Below, piece by piece: positions 56,670-64,000 of a stretch of 64,000 nt of DNA. The DNA lies in NCBI GenBank assembly GCA_015680685.1, contig MNCI01023951.1:309242-373241 (forward strand), in the 5' to 3' direction. Every line of letters begins with the position of its first letter. Within the stretch, counting starts at the first letter, position 1. The position numbers and the translations under genes were made by a program. The stretch comes from Gnetum montanum (lineage: Eukaryota; Streptophyta; Gnetopsida; Gnetales; Gnetaceae). The notes beneath the pieces are model-generated. The model was not told the origin of the DNA. It did no database searches and saw nothing but the letters and a program-made list of their open reading frames with translations.

Positions 56670-59600
56670 TTATTGGTTTAGTAGTTTTTTGATTTTTCTC
56701 ATTTTAACGTTAGGAGTTGCATTAATAGGTATGATTCTATATTCAACATCTCCTTCGCTGATCACGTTGAATGGTAATTCAGCCCAAGGGATGTCTGATG
56801 GAATAGTTCCCGCGTTGGTACTTTCCAACACTTCTTCATGTATCGTGGTTTCCGTATCAGCTGTAGTTTCTAAGTGAGGCTGTGTATGTACGATTTCAGG
56901 CCCGGGTATTTCTGTTTTGGGTAAATTTTCCTTTGTGTCTAAGAGATTATCGCCTACTAGTTGTTGTTTGTTTACATCGTCTTGTGTAGGCTCTTCAAGC
57001 TTAACCTCTGAGCCTTGATCTATGTATGTATGCGATGAAATGGTAGATGTGGCAGCCTCCCGTGTATAATGATTTTGCTGCCTTCGTAAGGCAAGTGAAT
57101 TTCTTGGTGTATGGGGGAAGAGACTGCTTTCAGTTGGGCTAGCCAGGGCCTCCCCAATATTAGGTTGAACCCTGGCATTTCATCGATTACTACAAAGTCG
57201 GCAGATGTGGGGAATTGATCCCTTGCTATAAAGTCTAAAGTCACGGTGCCTTTGACTATCACGCGCGATCCGTTGAATGATTTCAAACACGTGGTGGCAG
57301 TTGGTCTTATTAACTCTGTAAGCCCTAATTATTCGACGATTGGATATGGCACTACGTTTGTAGCAGCTCTATCATCTACATGCACTCTATGTATCATAAA
57401 TTGATTTATCCATATTGTTATGAACATAGGTGTGGTTGTTACTTCTCCCATTTTCTCATCCACCTTGATGCTGTCATTGTGGAAACTTAATGACTTGGAA
57501 GTTGACCCTTGAGGCGAGTACATTACCGCATCAATTGAAGGTTCATTTGGAGGCAAGTCTTCGCTTACTGGGATGGAAGTTAGCATGCGCACTAGGGCTT
57601 TGCAATGGGTTTGAGATGTTAACACTAGGTCATATAAGCTCAATGAAGTGTTCTTTTGTTTAAGCGCATGTGTGACCTGTGTTAGAGCCGTCGCTAGATC
57701 TCTACTGTTGGGCGCATGTTTATCGACAGTGATTTCGTCCATTGGGCCCAACAATTTTATTTCATGCATAGTTGGTTTGTCATTTTTACCCGGAATCGTT
57801 GATTCGGGCGTATCATGTTTTCTGGATGATTCACCCTCATAGCCTATGTTTGGTTTATCGTTATGTGGTGTCATGGGTACTGCATTTAGCGGGATAGGTT
57901 TAGGAGGTCCTAAGGCTAGCAGTTGATGCTCCTTCTCTAAGTGTTCGCGTGTAAGCTTATCTGCTAGGCATTCTCGTGTGTGGCGTGGGGGTGTAGTTGG
58001 TTTCGGGACCTCACGTTGCTTTGGAACCCATGCTACGTATGGAGAGGGGCGGGGTTGTGGTTGGACGGTTGCATGCGATTGAGTGTCAGGTTGGCTGGGC
58101 ACCTTGATGACATAGGGAATCAGCTTATTCTGTGTTTGCGAAGTGGAGGATTGGTGGTCACCAAGATGTTCGGGTGTCTTAACGACGTATGGCGTTGGCC
58201 TAGCTGGAGGTTGTACCTTCGCTGTTGTAACTATAGGTGGCACTCGGACTACGTACGGGACAGGCCGAATAGGAGGTGTTTGTGAGTTTGCGGTAGTAGT
58301 GGCAGGAGGTATGCGCACCACATATGGTTTTTCGCGTGTCGGGGTGTTAGAAGTTACTACGGCGGGGGGTACTCGGACGACATAAGGTTTCTGTGGGGGG
58401 CATGACGGTTGAGGCACGGATGTTTGTACAGTGGGCAGAATACGCACTACAAATGGTTTATTAGGCATTTGCTGCTCATGGTCGAAATAGAAGGTGTTAA
58501 TGCTAGGTGTTTTAGGTTCGTTATCAAGGTAGATTGTGTTAATCATGTACGGTGCCTCTTTGGTATTTAGAGGGTCTTTATACACACCCATTGCCTGGTT
58601 TTGTGGTTGGACCAGGTTGGCTTCATCAAAAGTGATCTGACCTCCGTCGATCATTCATTGGATGTCTTGTTTTAGGGTGAAACAGTAATCTGTGCCATGC
58701 CCATTACATTGGTGATAGTCGAAGAAACGGTCCATTCTAAAGCCTTTTGGTACTGGGGGCTCATCTGGAGTTGCTAGGCTTGGGTTCTGAACAAGTTGAC
58801 AGAACCAATCATGCCTCTGGATCGCTGCAGGGGACAACTATTTATGTTTCATTAATCCAGCCTTCAGGAGTTGGTTGAATAGTTGTGATGGCTTCATGGG
58901 TAGTGGTGTGTATTGAGAGGGGTCATTGCTCTCGAAGTTTCTCGTATGATTCGGTGTTGGGTTCTATGATGAGGATGATTCTGGTGCGGTCGCGGGAGTG
59001 GGTTTAGCGTAATTAGTAGGGGCAATGGGCAGTTTGGTTTGTTGCCCCACATTCTCTTGTTGTGTTTCTGCTACTGCCGCTATAGTTGTTTTAACCTTTT
59101 CTTTATCTTTTTTTACTGTATTGCTTCTTAAAGATTGAATATGCAGGATCATGGTTGTTTTGTGCTGCCTCTTCTATGTTCTTAATTTGTACAAACTCTT
59201 GAATCAAAGTGCGTGCATTGAGATAATATAGTTTGGATTTGATGAAATCGTTGATAGCCCCTTTTAAGATGGTAAGGAGATACGTCTTTGGGATCGACTC
59301 ATGGAGTTCATTGAGAGCAGCACTCCACCGTTGGATGAATTTCTGGACAGGTTCAAGGGGTGCTTGTTTGACCTATATGAGGCTATCTAGTGTTGCTTCA
59401 GGCTTCAAGTTATACTTGAACCTGGTGATGAATTGGTGCAACAAATCTTCTAGAGAAGATATTGAGTTTCATGGTAAGGCCCAATACCAGTCAAGTGCTC
59501 TCCCAGCGAGAGACATGGCGAACACTCGTAGAATGGCATGTGGCCATGCCTGAAGTAGCGCGCACTCTAGTCTGAACGTTATGAGATGAGCATTGGGGTC

Positions 59601-60872
59601 TATCTCCCCGTTGTATTTAGTCAGCATACGCAAGCATACACCCTTGGGTAATGTTAGGGGTGGAACCGAAGAGCTGATAGGGTCATCGTGATAGAAGTCC
59701 ACTACCTTCAGTTCTCCATCGAGGGCCGTTTTGAGGCATTTGACCTCGTCAACGAGCTCCTGCATTAGTTTTTTAGCGTCAGCCCAGTCTTGGGCACTAA
59801 GGGAGATAGCAGGTTGGGGGTGTTGTACGGTATAAAGATTAGATTATTGGACAGTGAGTTGGAAGGTAGAAAGTTGTGTGGTGGGAGGCTGTATTTGCGG
59901 GATATTTGTAGTGGGTGGTGCTAAGGGTAGCACATTGTAGGTAAAGGGTTGCTGTTGTCGTTGTGGTTGTACTTGGGGGATGTTAGCTGGTAGAATTGTG
60001 TGAGGCAGTACATTATAATGGGGGGGTTGATATGATTGAGCATCAATCGCTGTCCATTGCCCAAGGATGTTTTGTATAGGAATCCCCTGAACTTGTTGGC
60101 TTATAGTTGTAAAGGATGCTCCTTGGGTTGGGATCCGCGGTATGTAGTGAGCGGATGTAGAGGCCGGTATTACATGCAGCATCCCGATCACTCAGGGTGG
60201 GAAGGTCGCTCCTACGTCGTTTTGAGGTGGTTGTATTTGCAAGAATGGAGGTATTGTTGCAACAGGGGAAATAGCAAGGGGCAGTGTGTTGAGTTGTGGA
60301 TCGGTTGCAGGAGGAATATGAACAAGTGTGGATGATTCTTGTTGAGGTATTTGTGCTTGGGTGAACTTAAATGGTTGAAGGGACGTAATTTCCCCTATGG
60401 CTATATGAAACAAAGGGTTTGCATAGGTTTGCAGACTAAGAGTATGGTATGAATCTTCATGCTCAGATTGAATGGCAAAGTCATCTTCCTCTTCCAATTG
60501 AGGGTTTCCCAGAGACTGGTCTAGAGACTGGCTCCTTTGTAGGAGGAGTTGTGAGATCAGCTCAGAGTAGTGCTCTGGGAGAGGGATGATATCATATGGG
60601 GAAGGAATGAACTCTTGTCCTCCCCTATAGAAGATTTCGTACTGCCTCTTGACTTCCAATTCTATTTGGTCTACGGCGAGGCTGGCTTGTATTTTCATGC
60701 ATATGAAATTGTATTGGTCCTGAGTTATGATGTTAGATGATGGGTTCCTCCCTTGCAATCTAAGAGATCGGCGAGGCCCCACTATGGGTTATACCACGGG
60801 CTGTTGAACGACCATGGTGCCTACAAGGTCTGTGACCTGCATGGTTGTAACGTTGGAGTTCACAGTGTTCAT
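56670..60872 (-). pseudogene. gag: Element C gag-protease, decayed
   Basis: ATG at 60872 starts a short variable segment, then GPRRSLRLQGRNPSSN, a glutamine/proline-rich region, and the capsid-like core (CLRMLTKYNGEIDPNAHLIT, FAMSLAGRALDWYWALP). A frameshift between 59469 and 59152 follows. Next come the zinc-finger-like RFFDYHQCNGHGTDYC, six PYVVRVPP-type repeats (58480-57960), and the protease: HRVHVDDRAATNV (the glycine of DDG is arginine), FNGSRVIVKGTV, GRPWLAQLKAVSS. A one-base shift near 57050 precedes DQGSEVKLEEP and the basic tail RKIKKLLNQ with stop at 56670. Stops at 60192, 59844 and 59469 look like CAA or CGA turned to TAA or TGA. Confidence 0.9.
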
Positions 60873-60929
60873 GATGAATGGTTGAGAATATGATACAGTG
60901 AAGGGGTATGAAACTGGTATGCTTAGTAC

Positions 60930-61400
60930 GTCAGCAGCGTAGACAGAGTTTACAGCGTAGAGTGTGCAGCGTAAACTAAGCAGCGTAGACGGAGTTTACA
61001 GCGTAGAGTGTAGACAAAGTCAACGTGCAGCGTAGACAGAGTCTACAGCGTAGAGTGTAGATAGAGTCTACAGTGTAGAGCGTAGACAGAGTCAGCGTGG
61101 AGCATAGACAGATTCTACAGCGTAGAGCGTAGACAGAGTCAGCGTACAGTGTACAACATATACTGAACAGCGTAGATAGAGTTCTGTGTACAGCATTGAC
61201 GTATACTCAACAGCGTAGACGCTCAGAGTTCTGTGTACAGCGTCGGCGTATACTCAGCAACATAGACACTGGGAGTTCTGTAGATAGAGTCGGGGTAAAA
61301 TTAGCAGCGTAGACACTGGGAATTCTGCAGACAGAGTCCGAATAAACTCAGCAGCGTAGACGCTGGAAATTCTGTAGACAGGGATGTCAACCTAGGAATT
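60930..61400. repeat. AGCGTAGACAGAGT words in the C leader
   Basis: About twenty copies of CAGCGTAGACAGAGTNTACAG and AGCGTAGAGTGTAGA between the primer site and the gag ATG, the C-specific form of the AGCGT motif. Confidence 0.88.
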
Positions 61401-61477
61401 TCAGAACTAGGTTTAGTGTCGATGTAGTGTTTGTTTGGAAAGATCAGGGTGTGAGAGCACAGTAAATTTTAAGAAGT

Positions 61478-61496
61478 TTCGGCCCTCCTAGAACCA
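61478..61496 (-). other. Primer binding site of element C
   Basis: Minus strand TGGTTCTAGGAGGGCCGAA begins five bases from the LTR end. It is related to the sites of A and B. Confidence 0.65.
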
Positions 61497-62080
61497 ATTT
61501 CTGTACCGTCCGAAATCGTCAATCTCCAACTAAAATGAAACAGGGACCTGGAGATCTCTGGACGGGCACAAAATACCCTACCTTCACTTGAGGGCAAGCT
61601 AGAATTTACGAAGGCAGAGTAACTTGAGTGATCCGCACGTGGATCAGGCAAGGATTTCCCCAAACGTACACCGATGTGCTATACGTTAGGTTATATGTAA
61701 ACGGCGTAACTGATGTAAAACGAAGCGTAAACAGCATAACTAGCATAAGCGGAGCGTAAACGTACAAGAGTGTAAACAGTAAACATGCAACAATGAATGA
61801 AAAACTATAACAAATTATAGCAATGTTATTGCAAAATGAGAGTTACAATGCACTAGTCTAACGTAGTTGTGGCTTTAACACAAGGTGGACAAATAGCCCC
61901 GGTGGATGCAGGGATGACTGTACGCTGGGTTCAACTGTAGGAACAGCGTAGAGGCTATATGCTCAGCGTGCAGGGTAAGGTCCAGCGTACAGGATCTTCT
62001 GCTCTAGTTCGTAGCGTCCCTATTTCTCTGTCTCTGGTTTGCTCAAAATTGTCAACCCCGATCTAATGAAAAATTGGGAT

Positions 62081-62090
62081 TTTTATATAG
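62081..62090 (-). promoter_or_regulatory. TATA box of element C 5' LTR
   Basis: Minus strand CTATATAAAAATCCC, at the position of the A TATA box relative to the shared LTR end. Confidence 0.62.
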
Positions 62091-62159
62091 GTTTAGTCGT
62101 TAGACTTGGGTTGGGTGACATGTGGCGCATTGACCGGGTGTGAAAGAATAAAATTTACA

Positions 62160-62800
62160 AGTATACAACGTGTTGTACTTCAGCGTTTACCGCTATACGC
62201 TAGTGTATATTGCTGTACGCCAGTGTATACTATTGTACGCCAGTGTATACTGCTGTACGCTAGCGTATATTGCTATATGCCAGCGTATACGACTATACGC
62301 CAGCGTATACATGCTAGACATGTGACTACGGCATACAGACTTGATCAGAACAGAAGAAGTCATTCGTCCTTCAGATGTGAATTCGGATGCTGCCTATAAG
62401 GTGTTCAGCTCGGTTGACTTTGATTTGACACTTTGTACATGCTGGGCTTATACGCTGGACGTATACGTTGTGTCTGCTAGGTGTATATGCTGGGCGTATA
62501 CGCTGTGTCTGCTGGGCTTATACGCTGGGCATGCAGGATGTACATGCTCAGCCTATAGACTCCAGGATGCATGATGTCAACATCTGATGATTGCTCTATT
62601 CATGTGAGTTGATGCCTTGTACCAAATCTTGCTCTGAAATGCTATTTCCATGTTGTCTTCGGGGGTTGCATGCCAGGTGTATACCTCAGTCATACATGCT
62701 GAGCATACATGCTGGGCGTATACGCTGTGGATGCAATCTTGGGCGTATACGATGGGCGTATACGATGGGTGTATACTCTGGGCATATACGCTAAGAATGT
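62160..62800. repeat. GTATACGCTGGGCG / TACGCCAGTGTATAC words in the C LTR
   Basis: About 25 copies in both orientations, many containing the palindromic GCGTATACGC core. The truncated 3' LTR keeps the part nearest the LTR start (44427-44720). Confidence 0.88.
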
Positions 62801-63021
62801 GTACTTAGTGAAAACTAAGTATTTTGAGCTCCAAAGTTGCCATTTCTGATAGCAAATGTTGCCGTGGTCGTCGGTGGGTCCCAAGGAACTGCTCCCCGTT
62901 GAGTTTGACTCTGGTTGAACCTGTCTATGGAGCCCTCAAGCTCTAGTCTTGCCAAGGAACATCATGACTTGGCTCAATTCTTGTTGGAGAAGTATTAAGC
63001 TCAAAATTTTGAGATGTTTCA

Positions 63022-63150
63022 GTATCTTCTCCATTTCCATGACTCTCACCCTGGGTAACCTTTGAAGCTTGAACCAACGTTTCTCCATATTAAAAATTTT
63101 ACTGTTTATTCCTTCAAACCTTATCACTGCCTCCTTGAGAGACTAAAAAA
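63022..63150 (-). pseudogene. Coding-like flank interrupted by element C
   Basis: On the minus strand an open stretch reads VIRFEGINSKIFNMEKRWFK and LQRLPRVRVMEMEKI and runs straight into the LTR end of C. It looks like part of a charged helical protein, perhaps a gag of another element. It would be the sequence into which C inserted. Too short to assign. Confidence 0.35.
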
Positions 63151-63580
63151 ATGCTTCAGTAGTATATCCTCTCTCCTTTTAAAAAAAAAAATATTTTTGG
63201 ACTATTATATGTAGCAACATGATCATTCCTAGTATTTTTTGTTTTCCACACCAATATTCCATTTTGGGCCACTCCCTAAATTCCATACCAATGATATGAA
63301 ATAACACATTCACATTCTCCTACTCTTACAATAATGTTCAAGATGAGTCTTACTATTCCATGGAATGGCCAAATGTGCCAACATTTCTACCCCCTTAAAA
63401 GCTTAAAGAAACTTGTGCAACTTGATTTTAAAACTGAAACATACTGAAATTTTCATTGAATTTTACAACTGAATAGAAATCTTTTTGGAGGAAAATTCCC
63501 ATTTAACATAAGGTATGATGGGAAAAAAACCTTATTCCTAAGAAAAATAACAAACTATACATTATCAAGTCCTTCATAGG
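63151..63580. other. AT-rich stretch without gene
   Basis: Poly-A run at 63181-63191 and T-rich sequence; no open frame or repeat that I can support. Confidence 0.4.
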
Positions 63581-64000
63581 CTATTCTTGGGATGGAAATT
63601 GAATTGTGAGGGTTACCCTAGTGGGAATTCTCATCTGTCTAACTGTTTCATAAGAAATTTCTGATGTGTTGAAGGTGGTTCTATTACTCTCTAGCTTGGT
63701 GGAGCTCTCACCTTGATCTACTGGAGCTTTCTCTTCAACACTTTTCTCATTTTCTTTTTCGGATGAGCTCTTTTGTTCTTCTCCATTAGGTCCTTCATTT
63801 TCCTCTCGGGAGGCAAAAGCTTCTCCCCAACCCCATGATGACTCTTCATAGGTTGGTTGCTCTTCTTCTTTTTCTTCTTTTTTGGAGCAATCTTGATATC
63901 GCCCCCAAACATTGAACTCTATATCCAAACCTCTAGTGAGAAAAGAAAATTCATTAGACAACCAAGCCATAAAAGGATACTCTTTTAGAGCTCCACAAGA
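63581..64000 (-). CDS. Partial acidic protein, open at the window edge, unrecognised
   Basis: One uninterrupted minus-strand frame from the window edge to the stop at 63581, about 139 codons visible. The first part is ordinary globular-type sequence (KEYPFMAWLSNEFSFLTRGL, DIEFNVWGRYQDC). A long glutamate/lysine-rich low-complexity region follows (KKEEKEEEQ, SSSEKENEKS), then RQMRIPTRVTLTIQFPSQE. An internal ATG is at 63970 but the frame is open beyond it, so the true start is probably outside. I do not recognise it; a gag-like or host nuclear protein is possible. It lies on the same strand as the flank fragment at 63022-63150. Confidence 0.4.
   Translation of the reverse strand, partial: SCGALKEYPFMAWLSNEFSFLTRGLDIEFNVWGRYQDCSKKEEKEEEQPTYEESSWGWGEAFASREENEGPNGEEQKSSSEKENEKSVEEKAPVDQGESSTKLESNRTTFNTSEISYETVRQMRIPTRVTLTIQFPSQE

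Larger units (their letters stand above)
44424..63021 (-). mobile_element. Element C: giant Tat/Ogre-like Ty3/gypsy LTR retrotransposon with captured antisense gene
   Basis: On the minus strand: 5' LTR (61502-63021), primer site, AGCGT-word leader, gag-protease (60872-56670), GGCC array, antisense eight-exon gene, GGCC array, pol (50505-46569), 3' repeats, small ORF, polypurine tract and a 523-bp remnant of the 3' LTR. Visible length is 18.6 kb; with a full second LTR it would be about 19.6 kb. It is the best-preserved of the three. Pol keeps one frame from its start to 47761, and most stops are single C-to-T or G-to-A changes. No target duplication can be tested because the left LTR end is missing. 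Confidence 0.92.
61502..63021 (-). repeat. Element C 5' LTR
   Basis: 1520 bp, TGTACCGTCC to GATGTTTCA on the plus strand, so the minus strand reads TGAAACATC...GTACA. It aligns at both ends with the A LTR (CGAAATCGTC; AAACAGGGA-like and GAGGGCAAGCTAGAA blocks). Confidence 0.9.

Noticed and set aside
62106-62794. Frames rich in Y, C, T and R repeats
   Set aside because: They are translations of the GTATACGC word array in the C LTR and have no independent support.

Overview
This is a repeat-dominated window from a land plant nuclear genome, most likely a seed plant with a large genome. The evidence is nested, long-decayed LTR retrotransposons of plant type (Ty3/gypsy Tat/Ogre-like and Ty1/copia), frequent C-to-T type stop codons, and no recognisable single-copy host gene, tRNA or rRNA. 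The species cannot be named from the sequence.

Layout. 1-912: LTR-like fragment (E). 2283-35346: element A, a giant Tat/Ogre-like Ty3/gypsy element on the minus strand (TSD CCATC), about 18.9 kb of its own sequence. Its gag is split by element B (17805-31953, plus strand, TSD TACAT, 14.1 kb), a shorter relative. 35352-37850: AT-rich sequence with a two-copy tandem duplication and an unrecognised minus-strand pseudogene. 37866-about 43145: Ty1/copia element D, minus strand, truncated in its RNase H and interrupted by an 87-base assembly gap. 44424-63021: element C, a second giant Tat/Ogre-like element on the minus strand, with one LTR truncated and a duplicated integrase segment. 63022-64000: minus-strand coding-like sequence into which C inserted, open at the window edge.

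The notable discovery is inside A and C. Between protease and reverse transcriptase, where Ogre elements are known to carry an intron, both hold a complete gene on the opposite strand. It has eight exons with conserved intron positions, GT-AG junctions and phases, and in C it encodes about 1067 codons. Exons 2-3 resemble a catalytically dead FCP1/NIF-type HAD phosphatase domain. Exon 4 resembles a plant transposon-associated domain (PF20167-like). Exons 5-8 are acidic and probably coiled-coil. Element B keeps only exons 7 and 8, again antisense.

Two classes of short repeats accompany this gene. The first has an AGCGT core with an element-specific extension (A: AGCGTGAG; B: TAGCGTAGC; C: AGCGTATACGCT and AGCGTAGA). 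It fills the LTRs in all three elements, and in A and C also the 5' leader and the 5' end and first intron of the antisense gene. The second (AGTTTA-n-GGCC-n-GGGCC or related) forms arrays on both sides of the antisense gene and again after pol. Captured protein plus self-specific iterated motifs recalls the VANC anti-silencing system of VANDAL transposons. That functional reading is inference only.

All copies are decayed: frameshifts, stops and diverged LTRs mean that nothing here is likely to encode an intact protein. The gene structures remain readable because A and C can be compared exon by exon.
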